Assembly (NCBI GenBank): GCA_033439765.1
Contig: JAULSN010000002.1
Coordinates: forward strand, 744,001-808,000
DNA: 64,000 nt
Direction: 5' to 3'
Source: Lasiosphaeria ovina
Taxonomy: Eukaryota; Ascomycota; Sordariomycetes; Sordariales; Lasiosphaeriaceae
Part shown: piece by piece, positions 22,703 through 34,074 of the stretch
How the letters are laid out: every line of letters begins with the position of its first letter
Numbering within the stretch: the first letter of the stretch is position 1
Translations under genes and position numbers: made by a program
The notes under the pieces: generated by a model
Databases searched by the model: none
What the model saw: the letters and a program-made list of their open reading frames with translations, nothing else
Told to the model about the DNA's origin: nothing

Positions 22703-23740
22703 GTGGCGGTGGAGCAGATGACCACTTCACACAGGACAGGTCACACTGTAACGAGGGATTCACCACATGAGGAGTTCATGTGGGCGAAGATGTTCTTTCT
22801 GGGGAGTTGCAATATCTTGGAATGGAGCTTTCATAGTCTTGTCTGGAGGCGGAGCTGGAGACGGAAAAGATGACGTGATTTAGTTATCTACCACCCCCCA
22901 CTGTCCCCCCACTGCATCCGAAAGTGGACTTTGGTGGGCTCAAGTTTCGTGTCTGGTTATGGTGGCATAATTACCGCTTATGCGAAACGTCTGACGTTCT
23001 TCGAAAGCCGCTATTGTTTCCTCGGGGTTAAACCTGTAAGAATAGCCTTATATAGCCCCGTGGCCTAACGTCCTCCACGGTTGGCCCTTTGAGTTCGCTG
23101 AGCTATCTATCTTTAATGTTCCCTCTGCTAAGCTGGGTTATGCTTTTATACCGAGCCTTGAGTCTTCCTCGGTCTCAGCCGAAGATCACGTCCTTGAATC
23201 TGGGTGCGGCTGAGGAAATGAATTGAGAAGACGAAGAAATTGGAAGGAATTTGTCGTCCTTGAACTTGGTTTATATAAGGGAATGTCAGACTGGTGGGGC
23301 GGCGCCTAATGAGACCTCTTAGGGGGGAAGAGAGCCTCTTGTCTGGGACCCCTAGTGCCCAAAACTGGTCTCTTGCGAAAAGTTGACATTTTCATTCTCA
23401 CTACTACCCCCACCTGCCTAGACCATTTTTGATCGCTTCCCAAACCACGGCGAGGGGTGGTGTGCTTGACCAGGGCGTTGCGAGGGGAATGGATATGTGA
23501 TGCAATAGCCAATAGTCTCGACCACAGATGCCGGCTGCTACTCCTGGTGCGCTAGCTCTTCCTGCCAACGCTCCCCCTCCGCCTCCTCCTCCCGCTCCAT
23601 TTGGCCAACGCAAGCCGGCTGCCACGACTCTCTCACCCTTTTCAAAAGGAGTTGTTGTTCGCGAGCGGAAATCTCATTTCCCCATGGATACATGTGTTCG
23701 AATCTGACATCGGAAGTCATACTCTGCCTCTAGCCAATTC

Positions 23741-23776
23741 GGCGAGTTCGGCGAGTTCGGCGAGTTCGGCGAGTCG
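23741..23776. repeat. 9-bp tandem repeat, four units
   Basis: GGCGAGTTC is repeated three times exactly, with a fourth unit ending GGCGAGTCG. On the minus strand it reads as (AsnSerPro)n in a frame without other coding support. Confidence 0.8.
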
Positions 23777-25952
23777 TTGACCCTGAACCGTACTCCACGG
23801 CCGACTGCATTCTCGTGGAGATGGAGGTGGCGTCCTAGGGACAGCCTGGAGAGCAAGACGTGGTAGATCTTGGCGCGAATCTCGAGCAGCAGACGCATGA
23901 AGGGAAAGGGCCTTTTGGTGGCCGAAGCGCGTCAGACTTGGATAGCAAATCGGTAACGGGGGTTCAGGGAACCTACCGAAGTGCGACGGCTGCCTCAGGT
24001 CGATGCTGTGTTCTCTGCCTGGCGGAAATGTGTGTCGTAGAACTGTCGCACAGAATGAGCTAAAACCCTGCGTGTATTCGATGGCCCCTGTGGGTCCATG
24101 GTGGCCCTCCATGGCGATTTGCTAGGGACTCGTCGAGTTTGTCGAGCGCATCACGGTTTCTTTGTGAGCGGTGAAGGGTGCTCCTCGACACCAGTTTCCC
24201 GTCCGCGTGAAACTGCCCGATGGCTGCTAACCGAACTTGGGGCATGTGCAGTGAGACTACCTCTCCTGCGGTGGGCAAATCCAATCGGCATGTTCAGCAG
24301 GGACGTCTCGTCAACCCGAACCCGAACCCGAACAGCTCTGGGCCCAAATCAAACTACGCAAATCTGAGGCTCAATTTGCGTCAATTGACCCACAAAATCG
24401 TCGATTTGCGTGTTGAATTACCTGATTTCTTTGATTTGGCTTCGTTTGGCTAGCGGAGGAAACGAGAATCCTTTCATTGGTTTCGGAGACGTGTAATGGT
24501 TATTATTGAGAAGGAGAAGTGAAGAAAAAATTCACTTTGGTGAGCTGCGTATCATGTTGCTAGTTTTCTGTCTCCATCGGATATTTACTGCCAGTGTACC
24601 AAGTCGGAGCGTATCATAGCCTTATATATCATAGCCTAAGAGAGAGAAGGAAAGTGGCGTGCTGCCTGGTTCAGGGTGGGTGTGCTTCTTCTTGCTAGAA
24701 CTAAGTGGCTACGGATAGAGTATCTATATACCAGACGTGCCCAATACATACGTATAGCCAGTTCAGGATGCCCCCAGAAATGTCAGTGTGGCTCGTAAAG
24801 AATGTGAGAGGGGTTGTGGCGTCGGAGCCAATGAATAACAACACTAAGCCTGTTGTACGCTCGTGTAGGTGCTTGATGCGTGGTGTGTTGGAGGAAGGTG
24901 AGTGGCATCAGCTCCTATTCCGCCCTGTCATCCGCCGTTATTCCCGAGCCTTGAACCTTGTAACTCCCATCCACTTTACAATCGCAATCGTTTGCTGGGC
25001 TCCTTTCATTGGTGGTTTCGTGACGGCGATGAGTGCTCAAAGCACGCTCTGACGACCACGGGTCTCGAAAGATGTCGGTAGGCTCCTCTATAAATAGAGA
25101 GAGCATACTCACAGGACCGCCTAGGATAACGGTTAGTCGCTGCCAAACACATAGTTTAGACGTGGCTGTAGTACATAGCTTCTCCCCAGCATTTATGGCT
25201 ATGCCGCGCATGGTTTGATTTGCTGGGTGTTTGGCGTCCATTGTTTCCCGGACAAAAGGGTGATGATGTTAATATAATGGGCACAGTGGGTCCCTACGTC
25301 GTCGGACTCGAGCAATGGCTATTTTCATTCTTCAACGCTCATCTTCGCGTTCTAGGCTGTTCTTATAGTGACTCTTTACCAGGATAGCGACATGGCCAAG
25401 TCTCTGTCGTGCTGCGCGCAACCAGACAAGTGCCAGACCTCGCGAACAGGGGTCTTTGTTGCACAACGCAACATCCAGGAAACTAGAACTCGCGGCCATG
25501 GGTCATAGAAAAGAGACTGGCAGTTGGGACAGGCCAGGACAAGACAGGACAAGACAAGACAGCCAGGGCCCCTTCAAAAGTGACACGATGATTGAGGTTC
25601 GGAGACTTGGGCAGAAAACAGTCACCCTGTCTCAGACGCGATGAATAAATGGCGCAGTGCGTCCGTCTTTCAGGTCCCCGGTGGCATCCAAAATTCGTAG
25701 AACGCCATTTAGGCGCCCCGTAAGTTAATTCTCGTCACGCGTCATCCACTGCGTTGGGTCGACGGCTTCATTGACGCATTAGCAAGCCGTCCGGACCCTT
25801 CCTCCCCCTAGGCCCCCAAACCACCTCCTCTCCCGGCGCGTGGGTAGTCTAGGCCTCGTATTGAGGAACTTAACTCTCAACCAAACACTATATGCTCATA
25901 CCCCACAAGTTTGGAAGGTCATGGTAGGTCCCAAGAAACCGCGGGACACGGT

Positions 25953-26105
25953 GGGACATGCGTGGGCTTGAAAGGCATATTGGGGTGGCGCAGAGTCGAG
26001 GCGGGATGAGATCAGAAGCGCTTAACAGAGGATGAAGGGGACGTGAATGGGACATGCTTGCTAACGGGACATGCAATGGGACATGGCAGCCGTAGCTGGG
26101 ACATG
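25953..26105. repeat. cluster of five GGGACATG words upstream of the zinc-finger gene
   Basis: Exact copies start at 25953, 26049, 26066, 26078 and 26098, with a one-base variant GGGACACG at 25943. Four lie within 57 bp, on the same strand, 400-460 bp before the start at 26508. Spacing is irregular (17, 12, 20 bp), which suits scattered binding sites better than a slippage array. Function is unknown. Confidence 0.4.
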
Positions 26106-26347
26106 GCAAACCGCTAGCTGTGCCGCGATGCTGCACCCCGGGACAAAGTAGCGCTGCTGAACGAACAAATCAGCGTCCGCCGCCTTAATTCTGCCCTGCG
26201 GGCTGACATTCTCAGAGGCACCCTGGCGCTAGCACGAGCCGCAGGGACTTGTGTTTCTTGTGGGGATTTGAAGCTCGCTCGTTTAAAACCGTAGCTCGCG
26301 CAGGTGGGGTTGAAAAGGCGTGTCAGGCTTTGAAAATGCGAACCATC

Positions 26348-26356
26348 TTTATATAG
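26348..26356 (+). promoter_or_regulatory. TATA element of the helical/C2H2 gene
   Basis: TTTATATAG lies about 150 bp before the ATG at 26508, with a pyrimidine-rich stretch after it, as expected for a core promoter. Confidence 0.4.
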
Positions 26357-26507
26357 CCTGTCGCCTTGTTTCCAAGCCCCGCCGCATATTGTGATTACTT
26401 TTCTATTTGCGCACGGTTTGCTGCTGCCTTACGCACTACGACAGCGCCTAAATTTGGCCCGACTACACCCGGTAGTAGTCTAAGGCGAGAGCCCTGCCAC
26501 CGCAAGA

Positions 26508-28575
26508 ATGGCGTCGAACCCGAAAACCAGGGAGTTCCTCCTCGACAAATGCCGCACAAAATACTCCTGGATATCCGGTGTCACACGCGGCACCCCACGT
26601 GCCATCGGCAGGTACAAGAAAGACCTTGAAATTGCATTTGCGGAAATCAATGGCTTGATGGCTGGCATGCATTTCCAGGACCAAGCAGACATCAACTCGG
26701 TAACTAGCTACCAAATTCATTCAATGGAGTCCGCCGAGGATGAGCGTTATTAACCCACCCTAGGAACACACGTACCCCGACGAGATCTTCGATGGTGACC
26801 TACTCTCCTCTGAGCCCGTTACTGCCGTGGACGATCAACCCATGGCGTCCCAGTGGGCTGCTATCCGCAGCTTGAGAGAGGAAACGGCCTTTCACCACAA
26901 GCGATTCCAACAACTGGCAACTCGCCTAAACGACCCCGTCATTTTCAAGTTATTGGACATCTACCCAGATGCAAGGAGCATTCGTAACGAAGGCGCTCAG
27001 CTTGTTATGGATGTGCTAAAGGGATTCCAGCCGCGTAAGCTGTCGCTCGTGTTTGCGTTCACCTGCTTTTCCTACTCCATCTCTCAGCTCCTGCACAAAA
27101 AAGGCCGTCTTGACAAGGCCGACATTCTTGCCGACATCAAAACATGGAGAGACATGATTTCAGATTCAAGAGAAAGACAAGCCTTCAACCGTCTTGCTCC
27201 GGAGCTGTGGCCAGAGGCAAAGGACCATCTTCACTTCATTGACATCCCCGAGCACCTTACGCGCGGCGTTGTCGCATCGGCCGATCCTTCTTCCCGACTT
27301 GCAGGTTATGCCGGGTCAGCGGAACCTCCAATTCCACAGCATCCGTATCTCCAACCACTCGGATCGACTATCGCGGATCAAAACGGCACCCTGGATTTCA
27401 CGGACTCTTTCAACTTCAACGACACAGCCCCGGATGCCAACCTCCAGGATATCATCATCAGCGAAGAGATTGTTCGGCTGCTAGCACTATCCCACGAGGT
27501 AAACAACTATGCGGCAATCGGTGCCCCAGTCAGTCAGCCTCGGCATGAAGGGCCACCCGACACGGGCTGGCCACCGCCAATCGAGACCATGGACCCTACC
27601 TATCCTGGCCGTCTTTCGATACCATCAGTGTATACCTACTCTCCGGGTGCGGAGAGCGAGTCCTCACAACTGGGTAACGACGAGTCAAAAGACCCAGATC
27701 TCAAGGAAACCATCATGTTTCTTGTCGTCTTCAACTTCCTGCAAGATATGGGTCAGCTCCTTTACATTCTCTCAGGCAGAAGTCTTACATCTAGGTGCTA
27801 TGAGCTCTATCGGACAGAGCAAGAGGACCAAGAAGCATTCTACATGTCTGCCCAAGAAGCCTTCTTCAAACCCTGTTATCAAGATCGGAACTCCGGCTTC
27901 CCGGCTGCCATGGCCCTCCTTTCTGTAGCTGAGACCTTTACGAAGAACGGATATCTGAGAAGCATTGCCGAAATCAAGCACTACTTGGTCGGGTTCGCAG
28001 CTGTAAGGCCACTCTATGAAATGAGTTGCAATATCCGCCGTCACCTTCGGCTAACAGGGTTCCCTTAGGCAGTCTTTCCGCCGGGGGCGGCCTTTGAGCA
28101 ATTTCTCTCCTCAATTTTACAGAGCGTTCCCGTGCCCGCGCAGGCTCCAGCCCTCAACAGAGCGAGGAAGCGGCAGATGTCGGCAGACGAGGAACTCTCC
28201 TCGCCAGACTACATCTCATCACCAAGGGCTACGAAGTAAGCTATACGAACCCTTCCTCCAGAAGAATAGTAAAAAGAAAAAAGAAAAAAGGACCACATGG
28301 AGCAGACTAACACCTTGAAAAGGCGCAGTCGAGGGTGCAACTATGATGGGTGCAGTGCTACGTACAGTGATCTAAGCGCTCTCCGAAAGCACAAGATCCA
28401 GATGCACGTAAAGCCACCTCCGATTCGGTGCGAATATGGGGACTGCGACTATGGGAGCCCGAGACGAGATCGGGTCCGCGCTCATTTTCTCAAACAACAT
28501 CCCAACGTTGCACTCCCGCAGAGCCTGCGTGACAAAGGAAGGCCGCCTCCTATCCGGCGACCCTCCGTCACTTAG
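26508..28575 (+). CDS. fungal helical protein with two C-terminal C2H2 zinc fingers
   Basis: Four exons fit: 26508-26699, 26764-28002, 28069-28235 and 28323-28575, in phases 0, 0 and 2, each intron with good splice sites and a CTAAC branch. The product is 616 residues. The N-terminal ~160 residues are helical and leucine-rich (AIRSLREETAFHHKRFQQL, then a conserved-looking LVMDVLKGFQPRKLSLVFAF). A Pro-rich linker follows and then a second helical region around 350-475. A basic RARKRQMSADEELSSPDY segment precedes two fingers, both C-X4-C-X12-H-X4-H, starting at CNYDGC and CEYGDC. A nuclear DNA-binding or regulatory role is inferred from the fingers; the N-terminal domain I do not recognise. Taken exon by exon, the zinc-finger part could be mistaken for a separate 92-codon gene. 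Confidence 0.77.
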
Positions 28576-28995
28576 ATACGATTGGGAGATGTGATTTTAA
28601 ACCTATCCTCTACGTAGAGACTTTTTAGCCAATGTGTATTTAAATATGGTATTCTAGCGGGAAAATGCCTGGGACAGCAACCCTTATTACCATTATATAA
28701 TGATGATTGTCGTTATGCTTAGAAGAAGGCTAATTGTAGAGGTAAGGCTTATTAACGTAGGCTTTCTTCATATTGACCCGAGGGCCTAATTCTAATTTAG
28801 AGGTACGTTGTAAGCCCCCCTTATGCTTCTCACGACATGAACGGCAAGTTTAACAATCTCCCAACTGACACGGCCCACAAAAAGCAGATGCTGATTTAGG
28901 GCGATGAATCATCACACGAGTGGCAGATCACGGCTTGCCATTATCCTGACTCAGTGTGGATATAACGTCAACATAATACGACCGACGTCTCCAAA
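28576..28995. other. AT-rich intergenic stretch
   Basis: 3' flank of the zinc-finger gene. The sequence is AT-rich with frequent TAATTATA-like words and no coding pattern. Confidence 0.5.
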
Positions 28996-29250
28996 TCAAA
29001 GGGAAAGACCACTTATAAGCTGAGTCCCACCACCGCTCTCCTGCATAGCCATCATTGCCAGCATCTGCGCTCCATCCACGCCCCCGGAGCCACGTTGGTA
29101 CACCGCCTCGCCGAACATGCGTAACTGCATAGGGAATAGCGGGTCACCGTAGTGCTCGACGATGTCGTGCTTCACGATGCAGTATCGCAACCCACACCAT
29201 TCGTCGGGGTCCATGCCCAAGCGCTCACACGCAGCCTGTTTCTCGGGGTC
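28996..29250 (-). pseudogene. possible orphan exon or gene remnant of unknown family
   Basis: A minus-strand frame reads WDPEKQAACERLGMDPDEW, then YCIVKHDIVEHYGDPLFPM, LRMFGEAVYQRG and ends ...LISGLSL at 28996. Composition and codon use look protein-like, but the frame is closed by TAG just upstream (a possible splice acceptor) and no compatible first exon was found. A frame at 29225-29407 is not in phase with it. It may be a 3' exon or a relic; the family is not recognised. Confidence 0.3.
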
Positions 29251-29769
29251 CCACTACGCCGGTAGCAGCGTGGAGGCTGTGACTGGCTGGCTTGCTTGTC
29301 CTTGTCCTCGTACCTACAGTTAGGAGCTGTGGCGGTGCTGCCTTATTCCAAGGCGGGATCGTCAGTGCAAATCCGAAAGCATTCGTGGGCTGAGTTCCAA
29401 GACACATTTAGGAAAGCCATCTCTACCACAAAATGGCACTAGAGAATGGAGGTCATTATGGGGTGCAATATCCGTGATGGGAGAGAAAACCGGTTTTGAG
29501 TTGTTGCCAGCCGGTCTATTGTTGGGAGCATGCCATTCTTTCGAATGGCATTGAAGGTCAACCTCAAAAACGGCCACATTTGCTGATATAATATCTTGGC
29601 CATCTAATTGGTCACTTCTTTAGCGATATAGGTAGGTAAGTCTCTGTTCAGGATCCGGGGCCTTACTTCGGGATCAGCAAAAGACTAAACAGCAAACTCG
29701 GGGGTGGTCCAAGCTAGGTATGACAAATTTTGGGATGTCTCATTCCAAAAGTCGAGCAAAGAGATCTTA

Positions 29770-30350
29770 TGGAATCTCAATCACGGAGTTTCGTGAAGTT
29801 AAACTCATCCAAGGTTGTCATTGTGGCGTCCCTTGAATCCAAGGTCGACTCTGGCCTAAAAAGGCTCGTTCGATACAACGATGAGTGCCTGAAGGAGAAA
29901 GCCACCCGCGATAGACAAAGCGACAGGAGCGTGTCGGTTCTTGAGGGACCGAAAGAGTGAAACGATACCAAGCGGAGTCAGATAATCCAAAAGCAGCGAC
30001 TCCTGCGCCCTGGTAGGCCCGTTCTTCATCATCGCCCAGGGCAAGGATAGATTCTCCCGATACTCTAGCTTTCCCCCCACAGCCCGGCCAGTACGGAAAT
30101 GGCCACTAATATTTAGATTTTAAATACTGCGAAAAAAGCCAAAACTGACAGGAAGAGAAACTTACCGAATGTCGGTCCACATGTCCACAAGTAATGCTCA
30201 CTACTAGAAGCCGCCACGAAACCGGCGTTACGGTCTGAGTATATCTTGAGGGCCGCCAGGGCAGCAATCATAGAGAGATAAGCTAACACAAAACTGGCGA
30301 TAGTTGCATCGAACTGGCACGAAAAAGGTCGGGGTTGAAGAGCCGGCATT
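29770..30350 (-). pseudogene. decayed N-terminal part of a DUF3433-type membrane protein
   Basis: On the minus strand the order is a membrane helix (ASFVLAYLSMIAALAALKIY), SSSEHYLWTCGPTFG, a possible intron, a second helix (VAISVLAGLWG), ENLSLPWAMMKNGPTRAQ, SLLLDYLTPLGIVSLFRSL, a third helix (VALSIAGGFLLQALIVV) and finally DATMTTLDEFNFTKL. These are the N-terminal DUF3433 landmarks of large fungal membrane proteins. The reading frame shifts at the run of six G (near 30080) and again after the third helix (near 29860), where a stop closes the first frame. No intact continuation was found to the left. Confidence 0.7.
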
Positions 30351-31283
30351 TATGGGTGAGAGTTGGGGTCCGGAGGCATGATGCACTGGCGGCCTGGGGT
30401 CATATTTTCAAGTTCCTGAGACATTCTGTTGTGCCAATTTCTCATCTCAAGTGGCTGCGAAGTTTGAGATGCTCCGCTACTCTCGTCGTCGGCAACAGGC
30501 ACGGACACCTCGCTTCTTTCGTCGTTGGTTCTAGGTACCTGCCGCGTCTCGTTCGCCCGTGCTTCATGCTCCTACTGTTCGACTTGGGAGCTCGACAATC
30601 GGCAGTCGTCTAGTTGAGGGACAGCATTGGCCGGTTCGGCACCATTCGAAATCGCCATTTGGTGAGCTGGAAAATGTGATTATCGTGAGAGAATAAATTC
30701 CACAACAGGCAAGGCAGGTATAAGAGCTTTCGTGATTTGAAAAATCGGGGTTAATTACTAGTTGTAGAAAGAGAACTTCGCCCACCAGAAATGAAAAAGA
30801 GATGAAGAGGCCAAGAAGGGGACCGACCTCAAAACGATTTTCCTCGGCGCTTATCAAATGAGGAATTAATCGTCACATGTAGGCCAATATATTAATGTCC
30901 CACACTTTGAACCTGCCTCAATCAAGAGAGAGCCTAGCTGTCGCTCTGATGGTGGCTTTCACCCCCAGATACTGCACCGTCGGCAAATAGGTCAAGGTCT
31001 TGACTTGAGAGAACTTCACATTATGGCAGACCATAAAACTCTCTCGAAAATAGGTAGACAGCATATATGAAGTTAAAAGAGTCTTGTGGTGTCATGCTTG
31101 ATCTATCATCAAAAAAAGTTCGCAACCTAAATTAAATGGACGACCATTCCTTCGCCCCCCCATCATTACGTGGTATATGTCCAGTCTATCCCTGAACCAC
31201 CAAACCGTGATTGTATGTACAACATTAAACATCCATCCAGCCCTCCCCAACGCCGCACAGCTCAAGATCAATTACCATTGTAT
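30351..31283. other. intergenic region upstream of the DUF3433 relic
   Basis: Probably contains the degraded N-terminal coding sequence and promoter of the relic; a Ser/Gln-rich minus-strand reading is visible around 30400-30620 but is not diagnostic. The part from 30880 to 31280 is AT-rich with no gene. Confidence 0.4.
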
Positions 31284-32032
31284 TTAAAAGAGCATGGCGA
31301 AGACGACGGCTAGCGGGCCGGCCACACCAAACGACTTGCCCAGAGCGAATGCCTCGCTCGACTTGGAGGGCGAAGCCGCGTCAGTCGTACCGGTGCCGGT
31401 GCCGGTGCCAGAGGAAGAGGGGGCGTCAGTGGTGGTTGTGGAAGCAGCTAATAAACTGTCAGCAAGCCGTGCGCTAGATGATGCATGCATACAGCACCAG
31501 GATAAACGCGTCCCAGGGGCGACATACTTCCGGACTTGGTGACGTTGAACTGCTTCGACTCGGCCAGCTGTCCGTTGTTGGCGTTGAGGATGCCGTAGGC
31601 CTTGATGCTGTACTTGTCGCCGGGGGCGGCGGCGAAGTTGGTGAGGTCGTACTGGCCCTTGCTCGTGGTGACGTTCTCGGCAATAGTGGTGCTGGTCTCG
31701 GCCGTGCTGGGCGGGTGGTTGATGAGGACGAGCTTGAAAAAGGCCGGGTCCGAGTCCACTGACGACCACTTGATCGTGTTCGTGGCCGACAGGTCCCACT
31801 TGTCGTTTTCGGTCGGCGACGTGATCTGGAGGGCTGGCGATGCGCAAACGGGCCGTGTCAGTGTAAGTCCCAATTGGGGCAGACAGCCCGGAGCTCTGGG
31901 GTCGCGCGCGATCGCGGCGGGTCGCCAATGAACAGCAGCCAAGCGCGTTTAAGCTTCCCACTTTCAGGGGTTCCAGCAAAGCTTACCACTGGCGGCACCT
32001 GCAAGGGCAGCGATGAGGGCAAATGACTTCAT
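31284..32032 (-). CDS. Kre9/KNH-type GPI-anchored Ser/Thr-rich wall protein
   Basis: Three exons on the minus strand, 32032-31987, 31833-31528 and 31447-31284, join in phase 1 each time and give 156 residues. A 16-residue signal peptide (MKSFALIAALAGAAS) is followed by the Kre9/KNH N-terminal domain: ALQITSPTENDKWDLS, NTIKWSSVDSDP, FKLVLINHPP and YDLTNFAAAPGDKY. A Thr/Ser/Gly-rich stalk and a hydrophobic end (GVAGPLAVVFAMLF) predict a GPI anchor. The family (PF10342) is found on the surface of fungal hyphae, sometimes linked to beta-1,6-glucan assembly; individual roles are largely unknown. Confidence 0.88.
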
Positions 32033-32905
32033 TTTGACGGTGTCTTGGCTCCTGCAATCGAGTTCTGGAGATCTGGGTGATATTTGCCGACGAGAAGCAA
32101 AGTGTTTGACGAGAAAGAGAAACAGGGCAGAGAGAATGGCGTGCAAACAGAACAGCAGGCTCGCCCTTTTATTACCAAATATTTCACGACCAAGCTGGAG
32201 CAATTGGACCAGGATCATCCTGAGCGCTAGCTTGATTAGTGGGCTGTGCAACCTCCACCGCATGGGCTCGGCGGACCCGGACATTCAGGCGCATCCACCT
32301 TTCAGCTCCAAGCGGGCCGCAATGAATGGCTCTGTGCTGCCCGCTTCAACGGTTTGCGGGCCAAATACGAGCTGGTGGGATGACAACTCGAGAAAAACGG
32401 CTGCCATGTCACCGCACGGCCAGGGGTGTTGGCGTCGCATTATTTCGATGGCGAAACCTTAAAAAAACACGTAGCCGAGAAGGAAGGCAAGGTACTCCAT
32501 ACGATATTTCACGTGCTACTCCGTACTGATGTAACACCTTTGCAATAATATTGAAAGAGGCAATTAATCCGTAGGGAGGGCCGAGACTGTGGTCGTGGCA
32601 GTGATAGACGCCACCAACCAAGCGGCTGGGCTCTTGCGGCCGCCAGCCCTGCGCTGGATCGGGCTATGGCCCATGACTGATCCGGGCGGCTGAGCGACCC
32701 TATCACATCAGACCTTGATTAACGCCACCATCACCGTCATCGACACCATGGATACCTTCACTACCACCTCACATCTCACATCTACACTACTAACGTACCT
32801 AAGGAAATAGGCGCTTCTAAAGAAGGGAACTCAAGATAGACTACGAAGGAAAGGAATAAGGCACCCATACTAAAAGGTAAGAAGAGTAAAAAAGAGTAAA
32901 AAGGC

Positions 32906-32912
32906 AAAAAAA
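32906..32912 (-). terminator. Pol III-type oligo-T terminator of the tRNA-like element
   Basis: Seven consecutive T on the minus strand begin six bases past the predicted 3' acceptor strand of the tRNA-like element. Confidence 0.5.
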
Positions 32913-32918
32913 GCTCGG

Positions 32919-33072
32919 CCGCGGGGGGGGAATCGAACCCGGGCGTCCCCGGTATTCTCATCCCCCCCGTAGGCCTACGAAAAACCCTGGCGTGGATGGG
33001 GGCCGGCAGGGATTTTTCATAGCTAGCAAGACATAGCAGAAGCGTCTGCTACTACCGCTTGACCACCCGCGA
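32919..33072 (-). tRNA. tRNA-like Pol III element with an oversized insert (tRNA pseudogene or SINE)
   Basis: On the minus strand a box A-like TGGTCAAGCGG (33065-33055) and a consensus box B GGTTCGATTCC (32939-32929) are followed by a T7 terminator. The ends TCGCGGG and CCCGCGG pair over seven bases with one wobble. The element spans 154 nt, roughly twice a normal tRNA. The extra ~75 nt include an inverted repeat GAAAAATCCCTG/CAGGGTTTTTC and the palindrome CGTAGGCCTACG. I could not place a convincing anticodon loop, so it is not called as a functional tRNA; an intron-bearing tRNA, a tRNA relic or a tRNA-derived SINE all remain possible. Confidence 0.45.
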
Positions 33073-34074
33073 TTCCTTACCCCGGGTGGGGGGCTAACTT
33101 GTCAGTGTGTCTGCGAAACGGGAGTTATATCCCCCTCTTGACTTTACTTCTTTCTCACTTTCCCCTCGTATTCAGTTTTTGCATATCGTATAATTTTTCA
33201 AATGAATTCCGGCTGGCACTGCGCAGCCGCACTGCCAGCTGCTCCATCCGACATCCAAGTTGATGAAGAGCCGACCAATTGACTTGCAGCAGTCAACATA
33301 ACGACCATTAAATGCATCTTGTTTAGACCTGAGGGGTGAATAGAACAGTCTGAAGGGAGCTAGGTAGACATTCTAACACCTCACCAAAGATACCAACGGC
33401 ACCAATTACACGACATTGTCATGAAGAAAATAGGGCGACTAGCAGAAATCCAACACCAACCTCAGCCTCTGACTTGGTGAGTCTGAATCCAGGGCACGTA
33501 ACACTTGGGAAAAAAAGAGAGAAGTATTCTGTCATGAGTAATTATGACAAACACAATCAATAAGAAATAATCTAAACTAGCTGATCCTGGTGGCTAGAAT
33601 TGTCTCCCTCCCAAAAAGGCTGGCACATTGTTCTGGAAATCCTGCGCGTCAGTCAGTGGCATTCAGACTGACATCGCCCTATTCCGAACTGCACACTGTC
33701 ACCATGACAATGTTTGATTATGCAATTAAGCGACAAGTTGATCGGCAGTACCATGCGTTCGTAGGTCCGACAAATTCAGAGGTCGGCTGCTGGCGGACAC
33801 TTTTCGGACACTTTGAATATGGCTTGGCTGGCGATGAACAATGGTGTTGGCCATGATAGTGGGTCGGAAACTTCTCGGAAACATCCACAGATCCCAAATA
33901 GGAGGGTTCGGGCATGAGCACTGGGAATCGAAATGACATAAATACGCTCATTGATTCTCTTCCACGATTCTTGGAATCTTATCCTCAGTCTCAGAAGCAT
34001 TCTGCTCTGCTATTTATTCTCCCTCTCTTGCATCCCCTCAGACCCTCATCAACAAGTTTCCGACCTATACCAAG

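Larger units (their letters stand above)
22703..26507. other. long intergenic region with short simple repeats
   Basis: No gene is supported over 3.8 kb. It holds a 9-bp tandem repeat at 23741-23776, three copies of CCGAAC near 24311-24332, CAGGACAAGA-type tandem repeats at 25528-25562 and a cluster of GGGACATG words at 25953-26105. Frames overlapping these are low-complexity. Confidence 0.5.
32033..34074. other. intergenic region holding a Pol III tRNA-like element
   Basis: Apart from the tRNA-like element at 32919-33072 I see no gene. Sequence from 32800 to 32915 is A-rich with GTAAAAAAG repeats, and 33100-33600 is AT-rich. The methyltransferase promoter occupies the right end. Confidence 0.5.
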
